This document shows, piece after piece, positions 43,005-52,482 of a stretch of 64,000 nucleotides of DNA. The notes under the pieces are model-generated. The model worked only from the letters and a program-made list of their open reading frames with translations. It was not told the DNA's origin and made no database searches. The stretch lies in contig CAYNAU010000001.1 of NCBI GenBank assembly GCA_964395715.1, positions 496,001 through 560,000 on the forward strand, in the 5' to 3' direction. Source of the stretch: Porticoccus sp964395715. Its GTDB lineage: Bacteria > Pseudomonadota > Gammaproteobacteria > Pseudomonadales > Porticoccaceae. Within the stretch, counting starts at the first letter, position 1, and each line of letters begins with the position of its first letter. The position numbers and the translations under genes were made by a program.

Positions 43005-43436
43005 TTATTTCTTGCCACCCATCTTCTTACGCAGTTGCTCGATAGTACGCAGTTGCGCTGCTGCCGCAGCAAGTTGCGAGGCAGCACGTGAATAATCGAA
43101 CTCACCCGTTTGATTGGTGAGATCGCTTTCTGCCTGTTTCTTCGCTTCCAGGGCCGCAGCTTCGTCCAGATCGTCTGCACGCAGTGCTGAATCCGCAAGA
43201 ATGGAGATCCTGTTGGGTTGCACTTCCAGGAAACCCCCGGAGAGATAATAAATCTCTTCTTCGCCATCCTGTTTTATGATGCGAACCGGCCCAGGTTTCA
43301 AGTCTGTCAGCAATGCTGCGTGGCCAAAGGTAATACCCAGTTCACCCTGAGAACCCGAGGCAACAAGCATTTCAACAAGACCTGAAAACAGGGATTGTTC
43401 TGCGCTTACAATATCGCAGTGCACAGTCATAGCCAT
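43005..43436 (-). CDS. atpC: F1Fo ATP synthase subunit epsilon
   Basis: 143-residue epsilon subunit of the F1 central stalk. N-terminal beta sandwich (VHCDIVSAEQSLFSGLVEML, GELGITFGHAALLTDLKPG) and C-terminal two-helix hairpin (AALEAKKQAESD to LRTIEQLRKK), which can inhibit ATP hydrolysis. Last gene of the operon. Confidence 0.96.
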   Translation of the reverse strand: MAMTVHCDIVSAEQSLFSGLVEMLVASGSQGELGITFGHAALLTDLKPGPVRIIKQDGEEEIYYLSGGFLEVQPNRISILADSALRADDLDEAAALEAKKQAESDLTNQTGEFDYSRAASQLAAAAAQLRTIEQLRKKMGGKK

Positions 43437-43460
43437 ATCTTAACGCCTATATTGTCGCGT

Positions 43461-44861
43461 TTACTTCATTTTCCCGGCTTTTTCGATAGCCTCGTCAATG
43501 GTACCAACCATATAGAAAGCCTGCTCCGGCAGATGATCGTAATCACCGTTGAGAATGCCCTGGAAGCCCGCGATGGTTTGCTTCAGGGAAACATACTTGC
43601 CTGGAGAACCGGTAAATACTTCTGCCACGTGGAAAGGTTGTGACAGGAAACGCTCGATCTTACGTGCGCGAGCTACTACCTGCTTGTCTTCCTCGGACAG
43701 TTCGTCCATACCCAGAATGGCAATAATATCTTTCAGCTCTTTATAGCGTTGCAGTACAGACTGTACGCCACGAGCAACTTCGTAGTGTTCCTGACCGATG
43801 ATCAGCGGATCCAGCTGCCGGGAGGTGGAATCCAGCGGATCTACCGCAGGATAAATACCTTTCGCTGCAATATCACGGCTCAGTACAACGGTAGAGTCCA
43901 AGTGAGCAAAGGTGGTTGCAGGCGAGGGGTCGGTCAAGTCATCCGCCGGTACGTATACCGCCTGTACGGAGGTGATCGAACCTACTTTAGTTGACGTAAT
44001 ACGCTCCTGAAGTACACCCATCTCTTCCGCCAGAGTCGGCTGGTAACCTACCGCTGAAGGCATACGGCCCAGCAGTGCAGATACCTCGGTTCCGGCCAGC
44101 GTATAACGGTAGATGTTGTCCACGAAGAGCAGTACGTCACGGCCTTCGTCGCGGAACTTCTCAGCCATAGTCAGGCCGGTCAGTGCTACACGGAGACGGT
44201 TACCGGGCGGCTCATTCATCTGGCCGTAAACCATCGCTACTTTAGACTTGGAGAATTCTTCAACGTTAACAACGCCCGCTTCCTGCATCTCGTGGTAGAA
44301 GTCGTTACCCTCACGAGTACGCTCACCCACACCGGCGAATACGGACAGACCGGAGTGCTCGGTTGCGATGTTGTTAATCAGTTCCATCATGTTTACGGTT
44401 TTGCCCACACCGGCACCACCGAACAGACCAACTTTACCACCCTTCGCGAACGGGCAAACCAAGTCGATTACCTTGATGCCTGTTTCCAGCAGATCTGTTG
44501 AAGCAGCCAGTTCATCATAAGCTGGCGGCTTGCGGTGAATGGAAGCACGCTCCTGCTCACCGATAGGGCCCAGCTCGTCAATGGGGTTACCCAGTACATC
44601 CATGATGCGACCGAGTGTTTCAATACCCACCGGTACACTGACCGGAGCATTGGTGTTGTTCACACCGAGACCGCGGCTCAGACCTTCCGAAGAACCCATT
44701 GCAATGGTACGAACCACACCATCACCCAGCTGTTGCTGAACTTCCAGGGTCAGACCTTTATCATCAACTTTCAGTGCGTCATATACGTTGGGCACTTGAT
44801 CGCGGGGAAATTCCACGTCAATTACCGCACCAATGATTTGCACGATACGTCCGCTACTCAT
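43461..44861 (-). CDS. atpD: F1Fo ATP synthase subunit beta
   Basis: 466-residue catalytic beta subunit. Walker A is GGAGVGKTV; the catalytic Glu and Arg lie in AGVGERTREGNDFY, and the DELSEEDK segment is the DELSEED lever that contacts gamma. Walker B is VLLFVDNIYRYT, where the usual F is replaced by Y (NIYRYT for NIFRFT), a minor conservative change. Normal length. Confidence 0.98.
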   Translation of the reverse strand: MSSGRIVQIIGAVIDVEFPRDQVPNVYDALKVDDKGLTLEVQQQLGDGVVRTIAMGSSEGLSRGLGVNNTNAPVSVPVGIETLGRIMDVLGNPIDELGPIGEQERASIHRKPPAYDELAASTDLLETGIKVIDLVCPFAKGGKVGLFGGAGVGKTVNMMELINNIATEHSGLSVFAGVGERTREGNDFYHEMQEAGVVNVEEFSKSKVAMVYGQMNEPPGNRLRVALTGLTMAEKFRDEGRDVLLFVDNIYRYTLAGTEVSALLGRMPSAVGYQPTLAEEMGVLQERITSTKVGSITSVQAVYVPADDLTDPSPATTFAHLDSTVVLSRDIAAKGIYPAVDPLDSTSRQLDPLIIGQEHYEVARGVQSVLQRYKELKDIIAILGMDELSEEDKQVVARARKIERFLSQPFHVAEVFTGSPGKYVSLKQTIAGFQGILNGDYDHLPEQAFYMVGTIDEAIEKAGKMK

Positions 44862-44900
44862 GTCCGATTCCTCTTAAACTAAACCTTTAAAAATCTGTTG

Positions 44901-45761
44901 TTAAACCGCTGCCGCGCCGCCGACAATTTCTGACAGCTCTTGGGTGATCGCGGCTTGACGTGCCTTGTTGTAAAGCAGTTGCAACTCATTGATCAGGTCG
45001 CCAGCATTTTCGGTGGCGTTTTTCATTGCGATCATCCGAGCAGCCTGTTCACAAGCCTTGTTTTCAACGACTCCCTGGTAGACCTGGGATTCGATATAAC
45101 GTATCAGCAAGCCATCCAGCAACTCTTTCGCATCGGGCTCATAGATATAATCCCAATGGTGCTTCAGCTTGTCGTCTTCGATAGGCAAAAGTGGCAGTAA
45201 CTGCAGCACCGTCGGCTTTTGCGTCATGGTGTTTACAAATTCGTTGGAAACAACATAAAGCTTGTCGATTTTCCCGCCCTCATAGGCGTCCAACATAACC
45301 TTCACACCACCAATCAGGTCCTGAGTAGCTGGTTCATCACCCAGATCACGCACTGTCGCGACGATGTTTCCGCCCAGGCTTCCAAAGAATGACGCTGCCT
45401 TGTTACCAAGCACACACAGGTCGATCTCGACACCCTGATCCGACCAACTCTTCATGGAGCGGATAACTTCCTTGAACAGGTTGGTGTTCAACCCGCCGCA
45501 CAATCCGCGGTCGGTAGACACCACAATAAAACCCACGCGTTTTACATCACGCTGCTCAAGGTATTCGTGCTTGTATTCGGAGTCGGCATTGGCGATATGG
45601 CCAACAACTGAGCGAATACGGTCGGCGTAGGGCTTGCTGACTTCACGGCGTTCCTGAGCGCGCCGCATTTTACTGGCGGCAACCATCTCCATCGCACTCG
45701 TAATTTTCTGAGTGCTCTGGATACTGTTGATTTTCGTTCTGACTTCTTTACCGACTGCCAT
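44901..45761 (-). CDS. atpG: F1Fo ATP synthase subunit gamma
   Basis: 286-residue rotor shaft. The N-terminal helix EVRTKINSIQSTQKITSAMEMVAASKMR and the C-terminal helix NKARQAAITQELSEIVGGAAA form the coiled coil inside the alpha3beta3 ring; STDRGLCGGLN is the conserved central block. Between atpA and atpD as usual. Confidence 0.97.
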   Translation of the reverse strand: MAVGKEVRTKINSIQSTQKITSAMEMVAASKMRRAQERREVSKPYADRIRSVVGHIANADSEYKHEYLEQRDVKRVGFIVVSTDRGLCGGLNTNLFKEVIRSMKSWSDQGVEIDLCVLGNKAASFFGSLGGNIVATVRDLGDEPATQDLIGGVKVMLDAYEGGKIDKLYVVSNEFVNTMTQKPTVLQLLPLLPIEDDKLKHHWDYIYEPDAKELLDGLLIRYIESQVYQGVVENKACEQAARMIAMKNATENAGDLINELQLLYNKARQAAITQELSEIVGGAAAV

Positions 45762-45809
45762 AATTTAAGCCTTTCAGTCGGAGACAGCTTGCGCTGCCCC
45801 CATTAGAAA

Positions 45810-47354
45810 TTACCAGGTTTGGGTGCTCACAAACTTCTCGAGCGCCGCCTTGTAGCTGGCATCAATATCGTCGTTCCAGTCACCAGTCTCGTTAACCTTG
45901 CCAAGCAGGTCGCCATGCTCGGCTTTCATGTATGAAAGCAGTGCCTGTTCGAAATCGCCGACTTTGTTAACTTCAACTTCCTTCAGGTAACCTTTGTCAG
46001 CTGCATATACCATCACCGCCATCTCGGCCACACTCTGAGGAGAGTACTGCTTCTGTTTCATCAGCTCGGTAACGCGCTCGCCGTGGTCCAGCTGGGCCTT
46101 GGTAGCTTCATCGAGATCTGACGCAAACTGCGAGAATGCCGCCAGTTCGCGGTACTGTGCCAGTGCGGTACGAATACCACCGGACAGTTTCTTCATGATC
46201 TTGGTCTGAGCTGCACCACCCACGCGAGATACCGAAATACCGGCGTTCATGGCGGGGCGAATACCAGCGTTGAACATGTCAGCTTCCAGGAAGATCTGAC
46301 CGTCAGTAATGGAGATCACGTTAGTTGGTACAAACGCTGATACGTCACCAGCCTGGGTTTCAATGACCGGCAGCGCCGTCAATGAACCAGTTTGGCCTTT
46401 GACTTCGCCATTGGTGAATTTCTCTACGTAGTCTGCGTTTACACGGGCGGCGCGCTCGAGCAGGCGAGAGTGCAAATAGAACACGTCACCGGGATAGGCT
46501 TCACGACCTGGAGGACGACGTAACAGCAGGGAGATCTGGCGATATGCCCAAGCCTGCTTGGTCAGGTCATCATAAATGATCAGTGCGTCCTGACCGCGGT
46601 CACGGTAGTACTCTCCCATGGAGCAGCCGGCAAAGGGTGCCAGGAACTGCATGGCTGCCGGGTCAGATGCTGTTGCCGCAACTACGATAGTGTGTTCCAT
46701 CGCGCCGTGCTCTTCCAGCTTCCGTACCACTGCTGCAATGGACGATGCTTTCTGACCTACAGCGACATAAATACACTTAATGCCGGAGCCTTTCTGGTTA
46801 ATGATGGCGTCGACAGCAATGGCGGTTTTACCAATCTGACGGTCGCCGATGATCAACTCACGCTGTCCACGGCCGATCGGCACCATGGAGTCGATGGCCT
46901 TGAGACCAATTTGTACTGGCTGATCTACTGACTGACGTGCAATTACACCAGGTGCTACCTTTTCAATAGCATCGGTCATTTTGGCATTCAGTGGGCCTTT
47001 ACCGTCGATAGGGTTACCCAGTGCGTCTACCACGCGTCCTTCCAGTTCCGGGCCTACCGGAACTTCCAGGATGCGACCGGTACAGCGGGCTTTCTGCCCT
47101 TCTGCCAGAGACTGATAGTCGCCCAGAATTACGGCACCTACAGAGTCACGCTCCAGGTTCAGTGCCATACCATAGACACCACCTTCGAATTCGATCATCT
47201 CACCGTACATCACGTCGGCCAGGCCGTGGATGCGGATGATACCGTCGGATACGGATACGATAGTACCTTCGTTTTGCGCTTCAGAAGAAACATCAAGACT
47301 GTCAATTCGTTGCTTGATGATTTCACTGATTTCGGATGGATTCAGTTGCTGCAT
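45810..47354 (-). CDS. atpA: F1Fo ATP synthase subunit alpha
   Basis: 514-residue non-catalytic nucleotide-binding subunit. The P-loop reads GDRQIGKTA where the commoner form is GDRQTGKTA; this subunit does not hydrolyse ATP, so the change should be mild. Other landmarks are LIIYDDLTKQAWAYRQISLLLRRPPGREAYPGDVFYLHSRLLERA in shorter blocks and the SVSRVGGAAQ segment. Full length. Confidence 0.98.
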   Translation of the reverse strand: MQQLNPSEISEIIKQRIDSLDVSSEAQNEGTIVSVSDGIIRIHGLADVMYGEMIEFEGGVYGMALNLERDSVGAVILGDYQSLAEGQKARCTGRILEVPVGPELEGRVVDALGNPIDGKGPLNAKMTDAIEKVAPGVIARQSVDQPVQIGLKAIDSMVPIGRGQRELIIGDRQIGKTAIAVDAIINQKGSGIKCIYVAVGQKASSIAAVVRKLEEHGAMEHTIVVAATASDPAAMQFLAPFAGCSMGEYYRDRGQDALIIYDDLTKQAWAYRQISLLLRRPPGREAYPGDVFYLHSRLLERAARVNADYVEKFTNGEVKGQTGSLTALPVIETQAGDVSAFVPTNVISITDGQIFLEADMFNAGIRPAMNAGISVSRVGGAAQTKIMKKLSGGIRTALAQYRELAAFSQFASDLDEATKAQLDHGERVTELMKQKQYSPQSVAEMAVMVYAADKGYLKEVEVNKVGDFEQALLSYMKAEHGDLLGKVNETGDWNDDIDASYKAALEKFVSTQTW

Positions 47355-47372
47355 TTGCTCTGGTCCTCAATC

Positions 47373-47909
47373 CTAGGAATTTAATGCTTCGGCGAGTTTA
47401 GCCAAACGTCCGCGTATGGATCCGTCAATAACGGTATCCCCGGCACGTACCACTGCGCCACCTATCAGGCTGCTGTCGATAGACACCTGCATATTGACGG
47501 TACGTTCCAGTTTTGCGCTTAGCGCACTGGCCAGCTTTTCTTGTTGTTCGCTACTGATCTCAGCAGCCGCGGTCACAGTCACCTCAAGGGTTTTCTCGCG
47601 GTTAGCTCTCAGTACTTCGAACTGCTGATAAATATTTGGCAGTAGTTGCAGTCGGTGGTTTTCAGCCAACACCTGAACAAAGTTCAGCGCTTTTGGCGAC
47701 ATTGAATCACCGCAAATCTGTACCATTTTTTCTGCCTGCTGTGCTGCCGTATAACTTGGCGAACTCAGCAGTTTTCCTACTGCATCCTGTTGTGCTACGG
47801 CAGCGGCAACCGCAAGGCTGTCAGACCAGCCTTGCAGATCGCCCGCGTCAGCGGCGTATTCAAACGCTGCTTTTGCATAGGGCCGAGCCAGAGTGCTCAA
47901 TTCAGCCAT
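47373..47909 (-). CDS. atpH: F1Fo ATP synthase subunit delta
   Basis: 178-residue delta subunit at the top of the peripheral stalk. The N-terminal helical domain begins STLARPYAKAAFEYA and the C-terminal domain contains the conserved IGGAVVRAGDTVIDGSIRGRL. Twelve bases after atpF. Confidence 0.96.
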   Translation of the reverse strand: MAELSTLARPYAKAAFEYAADAGDLQGWSDSLAVAAAVAQQDAVGKLLSSPSYTAAQQAEKMVQICGDSMSPKALNFVQVLAENHRLQLLPNIYQQFEVLRANREKTLEVTVTAAAEISSEQQEKLASALSAKLERTVNMQVSIDSSLIGGAVVRAGDTVIDGSIRGRLAKLAEALNS

Positions 47910-47921
47910 GACAAACCTCGG

Positions 47922-48392
47922 TTACAGCTGTGCTGCCAGATTATCGACCAGCTCGCGATTAACGTTTTCGTCGATGTTTGCCTGCAGGACTTTTTCTGCG
48001 CCTGCAAGTGCCAGAACAGCTACCTGTTTGCGAAGTTCTTCTTTCGCACGGTTAACTTCCTGGTCTATCTCTGCCTGAGCAGCTGCTTTCAAACGATCGC
48101 CTTCGGCCTTGGCCTGTTGCTTCGCTTCATCCACAATCTGTGCTGCGCGCTTGTTCGCTTGCTCAAGAATAACAGCCGCTTCTTGTTTGGCTTCCTTGAG
48201 TTGCTCGCCCGCTTTTTCCTGTGCCAGCTCGAGATCTCGAGAGGCACGATCTGCAGCGTCCAGACCATCGGCAATTTTCTTCTGCCGTTCTTCCATTGCA
48301 CCAATAAGGGCGGCCCATACAAATTTCTTGCAGAACCATATGAAGAACAGGAAAGAAATCAGCTGCCCGAATAGGGTCAGGTTAATATTCAC
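47922..48392 (-). CDS. atpF: F1Fo ATP synthase subunit b
   Basis: 156-residue peripheral-stalk subunit: one N-terminal membrane helix (TLFGQLISFLFFIWFCKKFVW) then a long charged, Ala/Lys/Glu/Gln-rich coiled coil (DAADRASRDLELAQEKAGEQ and on) that dimerises and binds delta. Same length as E. coli AtpF. Confidence 0.96.
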   Translation of the reverse strand: MNINLTLFGQLISFLFFIWFCKKFVWAALIGAMEERQKKIADGLDAADRASRDLELAQEKAGEQLKEAKQEAAVILEQANKRAAQIVDEAKQQAKAEGDRLKAAAQAEIDQEVNRAKEELRKQVAVLALAGAEKVLQANIDENVNRELVDNLAAQL

Positions 48393-48440
48393 ACCAACAC
48401 CTCGTTCTTGGAGTTAAGTAAAAGAATCGGGATGTCAAAA

Positions 48441-48680
48441 TTAAGCTGCGACACCTGGGGCAACAGCGAAGATCAGGTACATGCCGATACCCACACCGAT
48501 CATGGGGATCGCATCGATCAGACCAGCAAGCAGGAACATTTTACCTTGCAGCATGGGACCCAATTCCGGTTGACGTGCGGTGCCTTCCAGCAGCTTGCCG
48601 CCCAAGAGGCCCATACCAACAGCGGCACCCAGTGCGCCAAACCCAACCATAATTGCGGCTGCGATCATGATAAGTTCCAT
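48441..48680 (-). CDS. atpE: F1Fo ATP synthase subunit c
   Basis: 79-residue proteolipid hairpin forming the membrane rotor ring. The first helix carries the GALGAAVGMGLLGGK glycine motif, the polar loop is ARQPE, and the second helix has the ion-carrying Asp in LAGLIDAIPMIGVG. The residue set around it lacks the Gln and Glu-Ser/Thr pattern of Na+-driven rings, so protons are the likely coupling ion. Confidence 0.96.
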   Translation of the reverse strand: MELIMIAAAIMVGFGALGAAVGMGLLGGKLLEGTARQPELGPMLQGKMFLLAGLIDAIPMIGVGIGMYLIFAVAPGVAA

Positions 48681-48724
48681 TTTTTTCTCCTAATACTAGA
48701 GTAAGTTATAAAGTTAAACGTAAA

Positions 48725-49585
48725 TCAGTGATCTTCGTGTGCCATGCTCAGGTACACGATGGTCAAAACCATAAAGATAAATGCCTGCAGGGTGATGACC
48801 AGGATGTGGAATATCGCCCACCCCAGCTGTAAAACACCACCGAACGTGCCCAGTATCAATCCCGCGCTGTACATCATGGCAATCAGGATGAAAATCATTT
48901 CCCCGGCATACATATTGCCGAAGAGCCGCAGACCCAGGGAGAAGGGCTTGGCCAGCAGACCAACCAGCTCAAGGGCCAGGTTAATAGGTACAAATATCGC
49001 CTGTACCAGTGGGTTTTTTGCACTGAAAGGCTGAAGGGACAGTTCACCCAGGAATCCACCAACACCTTTCACTTTGATGCTGTAGTAGATGATCATAGAG
49101 AATACGGCCAATGCCATACCCAGCGTGATATTGGGGTCAGTCGAAGGTACGATTTTCTGAAAGTGGACGCCTGCAAGACTCATCAGATACGGCACCACGT
49201 CTACCGGTATCAGGTCCATCAGGTTCATAAGGAACACCCAGACAAAGATGGTCAACGCCATCGGGGCGATCCAGGGGTTGCGTCCATGGAAGCTGTCTTT
49301 AACAGTGCCATCCACAAACTCAACCATCAGTTCTACAAAATTCTGCCAGCCGGTGGGAATCCCTGTGGTCGCTCTTTTGGCTGCCCAACGGAACAACAAC
49401 GCGAAAACCAAGCCCAGACCAATTGACCAACCCAGGCTGTCCACATTGATCGCCATGAAGCCCATTTCCTTGGCTTCCGCAGCATTGTGTGCGAAACCCC
49501 AACCGTGCTCCGTATGACCAAACGTCAAGTTGGTCAGGTGGTGCTGAATATATTCTGTACCCGTCTGTTGCGTGTCGCCTGCCAT
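48725..49585 (-). CDS. atpB: F1Fo ATP synthase subunit a
   Basis: 286-residue stator membrane subunit with the proton half-channels. The essential Arg is in LGLRLFGNMYAGE, followed by the C-terminal helix with LQAFIFMVLTIVYLSMAHEDH. Near residue 105 DVVPYLMSLAG precedes the span TLGMALAVFSMIIYYSI. Length is close to other gammaproteobacterial forms. Confidence 0.96.
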   Translation of the reverse strand: MAGDTQQTGTEYIQHHLTNLTFGHTEHGWGFAHNAAEAKEMGFMAINVDSLGWSIGLGLVFALLFRWAAKRATTGIPTGWQNFVELMVEFVDGTVKDSFHGRNPWIAPMALTIFVWVFLMNLMDLIPVDVVPYLMSLAGVHFQKIVPSTDPNITLGMALAVFSMIIYYSIKVKGVGGFLGELSLQPFSAKNPLVQAIFVPINLALELVGLLAKPFSLGLRLFGNMYAGEMIFILIAMMYSAGLILGTFGGVLQLGWAIFHILVITLQAFIFMVLTIVYLSMAHEDH

Positions 49586-49610
49586 TTCTCGTCTCTCAAA
49601 CCAGCGAGGT

Positions 49611-49991
49611 CTATTTGTTAGCGTTCAATGCCTTGGCGGCATAAAACCACTGCACTACTACCATAGCGCCATACCCGAGAAACAATGCTGGCAAGCTTAA
49701 TGCCTCAACATACTTAAATGTGAGGCCAAACAAAACCAACGTGAGCAATAACTTGCCCGTTTCTCCCCAGTAAATGGCTCGCAGTATTTTTGGGGCCTGC
49801 CTGGCTCCCTGATAGCGAAATGCCCACCGTGTGAAATAGGCATGGGGCAATATATGAATAATGCCGCCAATCATCAGAGAGCTGGAGAAGGTTACATCTA
49901 TCGGTAGTGTGATCAACGTGGCAACTATGAGTATTGCCAGTTCTATCAGCGCAATGCGCCCTACCGGAGGTACCTTGATGGTAGCTTTCAT
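49611..49991 (-). CDS. atpI: ATP synthase assembly protein AtpI
   Basis: About 126 residues from ATG 49991, with four membrane spans (RIALIELAILIVATLITLPI, SLMIGGIIHILPHAYFTRWAF, GKLLLTLVLFGLTFKYV, ALFLGYGAMVVVQWFYA). AtpI is the first gene of most atp operons and helps c-ring assembly or Mg2+ supply. An ATG at 50009 would add six residues (GGSYI). GGGGGG lies upstream. Confidence 0.9.
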   Translation of the reverse strand: MKATIKVPPVGRIALIELAILIVATLITLPIDVTFSSSLMIGGIIHILPHAYFTRWAFRYQGARQAPKILRAIYWGETGKLLLTLVLFGLTFKYVEALSLPALFLGYGAMVVVQWFYAAKALNANK

Positions 49992-50058
49992 TATGTAGCT
50001 ACCCCCCATCCGCGTTGTTTGCCTGAGCCCATAATTTCACCGACCCAAACGGGCGGCA

Positions 50059-50087
50059 ATTATAGGTAGTCCAATTTTCAGATTCAA
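50059..50087 (-). promoter_or_regulatory. Sigma-70 promoter of the atp operon
   Basis: On the minus strand TTGAAT (50082-50087 on plus), 17-bp spacer, TATAAT (50059-50064), predicted start near 50052, 60 bp before the atpI ATG. The -10 is a perfect match and the -35 matches four of six. No other promoter as good was seen in the 50010-50174 gap. Confidence 0.75.
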
Positions 50088-50174
50088 CAAGTCTTTGCCT
50101 TTACTGGCCAGTTCCTGCACCTTTGCGGCAAATAATGGCAATTGATGTAACTTATGATTAATCACCAATGATCA

Positions 50175-51044
50175 CTATTTGATATGGTCGAGTATCCCTT
50201 CGAGCTCGTCGAGGCTGTTGTACTTCAAAACCAGTTTTCCTTTTCCTTTGGCAGTGTGTTCTATGCGCACAGGAACACTCAGCTGCCCTTCAAGCCGCTC
50301 TTCGAGACGCCTGATATCCGGATCAATTTTCTTTTCATTGGTTTTTTCCGGCTGGTTCTGCTCGTGCTGCATGCGCTTCACCAGGTCTTCGATCTGTCGC
50401 ACGGACATGCCTCGCGCTACCGCCTGGCGGGCCGCTTCAACCTGACGATCTCCCTCCAGCCCGAGCAGCACTTTTGCGTGACCCATTTCCAGATCGCCGT
50501 GCTCCAATAATTTTTGTACCTCTTCACTGAGGGTCGTCAATCGCAGGAAGTTGGCTACGCTGCTGCGGGATTTACCCACCGCTTGTGCGATCTGTTGCTG
50601 TGTGAGACCAAACTCTTCCTGAAGCCGGATGAGCGCCTGGGCCTCCTCCATGGCGTTGAGGTCTTCCCGCTGGATATTTTCAATCAACGCCATCGCCATG
50701 GCTGATTCGTCGGAAACATTTCTGATCAGAGCGGGTATTGTTTCCAGCCCGGCCAGTTGTGAGGCTCGCCAGCGGCGCTCTCCGGCAATAATTTCATAGC
50801 TGTCTTCACCCAGAGAGCGAACCACGATCGGCTGCATCACGCCCTGAACACGAATCGAATCTGCCAGTTCTTCCAGTGCTTCGGGGTGCATATCCCTGCG
50901 CGGCTGATATTTTCCGCGGCGCATGAACTCAACTGGTAATTCTCTCAGGTGTTCGCTGTCCCGAACGGTTTCGCTGGTAGATGAACTTTCCTCCATACCC
51001 AACAGCGCATCCAGTCCGCGCCCCAAACCTTTTCTCTTGACCAT
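50175..51044 (-). CDS. parB: Chromosome-partitioning protein ParB
   Basis: 289-residue ParB (Spo0J). The N-terminal VKRKGLGRGLDALLG contacts ParA; the CTPase/parS-clamp region has RRGKYQPRRDM and AGERRWRASQLAGL; the helix-turn-helix is FGLTQQQIAQAVGKSRSSVANFLRL; the C-terminal dimer domain closes the protein. It should bind the two parS palindromes found in recF about 11 kb away. Directly follows parA (3-bp gap). Confidence 0.97.
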   Translation of the reverse strand: MVKRKGLGRGLDALLGMEESSSTSETVRDSEHLRELPVEFMRRGKYQPRRDMHPEALEELADSIRVQGVMQPIVVRSLGEDSYEIIAGERRWRASQLAGLETIPALIRNVSDESAMAMALIENIQREDLNAMEEAQALIRLQEEFGLTQQQIAQAVGKSRSSVANFLRLTTLSEEVQKLLEHGDLEMGHAKVLLGLEGDRQVEAARQAVARGMSVRQIEDLVKRMQHEQNQPEKTNEKKIDPDIRRLEERLEGQLSVPVRIEHTAKGKGKLVLKYNSLDELEGILDHIK

Positions 51045-51047
51045 AAC

Positions 51048-51842
51048 TTAACCTGTTGTTGCCGTTTGCGCCCTGGCGGCTTTTTCTCTGCGAATGATTT
51101 CTCCGGCCAACCCCAGGTAGGCCAACGCTCCCTTTGAGTGCTTATCGTAAACCAGTGCTGGCTGTCCGTAACTTGGTGCTTCCGCCAGGCGTACGTTGCG
51201 GGGAATCGCGATGCGATATACCCGATCGCCAAAATGGTGGCGCAACTGTCCGGTCACTTCGTTGGTCAGGCTGTTGCGGGGATCATACATGGTGCGAAGT
51301 ATGCCCTCGACCTGTAATCCCGGGTTGAGGAACTGGCCAATTTTTCCTATGGTGCCCACCAGGGCCGACAAACCCTCCAGGGCATAGTACTCACACTGCA
51401 TCGGGATAATGACACCATCACAGGCCACCAGTGAGTTCACGGTGAGCAGGCTCAGGGATGGCGGACAATCTACGATGATGTAATCGTAGTTTTGCTTGAC
51501 TCTGGCCAAAGCGTGGCGTAGTCGACTTTCACGGCTGGGTAGATTCAACAGCTCTACTTCGGCCGCGGTGAGATCACCGTTTGCCGGCAGCAAATCAAAG
51601 ACCCCTGAATCACAACGATGCAAAGCATTTTCTGTTACCGCATCTCCCGTGAGCACATCAAGCACGCTGATCGCCAGCTGGTTTTTGTTGATGCCACACC
51701 CCATGGTGGCATTGCCTTGGGGATCCATATCCACCAACAAGATTCGTTTGTTGAAGGTGGCAAGGGATGCTGCCAAATTGACACTGGTAGTGGTTTTACC
51801 CACGCCTCCCTTCTGGTTGGCGATGGCAAATATCTTGGTCAA
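51048..51842 (-). CDS. parA: Chromosome-partitioning ATPase ParA (Soj)
   Basis: 264-residue deviant-Walker ATPase that moves ParB-parS complexes. It starts MTKIFAIANQKGGVGKTTTSVN with the signature Lys in KGGVGKT, then LLVDMDPQGNATMG and YIIVDCPPSLSLLT. Length is that of chromosomal Soj proteins, without the N-terminal DNA-binding domain of plasmid ParA. In the usual rsmG-parA-parB order. Confidence 0.97.
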   Translation of the reverse strand: MTKIFAIANQKGGVGKTTTSVNLAASLATFNKRILLVDMDPQGNATMGCGINKNQLAISVLDVLTGDAVTENALHRCDSGVFDLLPANGDLTAAEVELLNLPSRESRLRHALARVKQNYDYIIVDCPPSLSLLTVNSLVACDGVIIPMQCEYYALEGLSALVGTIGKIGQFLNPGLQVEGILRTMYDPRNSLTNEVTGQLRHHFGDRVYRIAIPRNVRLAEAPSYGQPALVYDKHSKGALAYLGLAGEIIRREKAARAQTATTG

Positions 51843-51852
51843 AACGGGGTCC

Positions 51853-52479
51853 TCAAGCAGGTGCTATCTCTACCAGGTGTCGCTGACCGTCTACCCCTGG
51901 CACTTCTAGCCGATGTGAGGCAATGACATTATAGTGTTTTGGCAGCTCACTCAACTCCTGCTCGGGAAATTGGCCCTTCATGGCATAAAAGCGGCCCCCG
52001 GGGGCCAGCAGGTGAGTGCACTTTTCCACCATATCAGCAAGACTGCTGAAAGCCCTGCTCATCACCGCATCAAAAGGTTTGTCTGGCTGATAGGCTTCAA
52101 CCCGGCTCTGTATTTCCCGTACATTGGCAAGCTTCAAGCTGTTTTTTGCCTGAAACAGAAAGCGGGTTTTTTTGCCGTTGCTGTCCAGCAGTGTGAATGA
52201 GCGATCCGGAAAGCAGATTGCCAGTGGAATTCCGGGAAGACCCGGACCCGTCCCGACATCGATCAGCTCATCGCCCGCGATATAGTTGGTAATGCTGAGG
52301 CTGTCCAGCAGATGCAGGTATAACATTTCCTGTGGATCACGTACCGCCGTGAGGTTGTACGCCCTGTTCCACTTTTGCAGCAGTGACAGGTAATCCAGTA
52401 ATTGTGTAACCTGCTTATCGCTGAGGGGTAGCGACAGCGCATCAAGCCCCGTCCGCAATCTTAAAGCCAAATCAGCCAT
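51853..52479 (-). CDS. rsmG: 16S rRNA (guanine-527-N7)-methyltransferase
   Basis: 208-residue RsmG (GidB), methylating G527 of 16S rRNA; its loss gives low-level streptomycin resistance in other bacteria. SAM-binding motif DVGTGPGLPGIPLAI near residue 75, then RFLFQAKNSLKL and VMSRAFSSL. Three bases after mnmG; 10 bp before parA. Confidence 0.96.
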   Translation of the reverse strand: MADLALRLRTGLDALSLPLSDKQVTQLLDYLSLLQKWNRAYNLTAVRDPQEMLYLHLLDSLSITNYIAGDELIDVGTGPGLPGIPLAICFPDRSFTLLDSNGKKTRFLFQAKNSLKLANVREIQSRVEAYQPDKPFDAVMSRAFSSLADMVEKCTHLLAPGGRFYAMKGQFPEQELSELPKHYNVIASHRLEVPGVDGQRHLVEIAPA

Positions 52480-52482
52480 ACT

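Noticed and set aside
43625..43640. parS-like sequence in atpD (core CCACGTGGAA)
   Set aside because: Only about 12 of 16 positions match and the outer arms are not symmetric; conserved AtpD codons explain it.
46830..46860. AtpA P-loop with Ile in place of Thr (GDRQIGKTA) as a sign of a defective ATP synthase
   Set aside because: The alpha site is non-catalytic, the rest of the protein and operon are intact, and beta keeps its catalytic residues.
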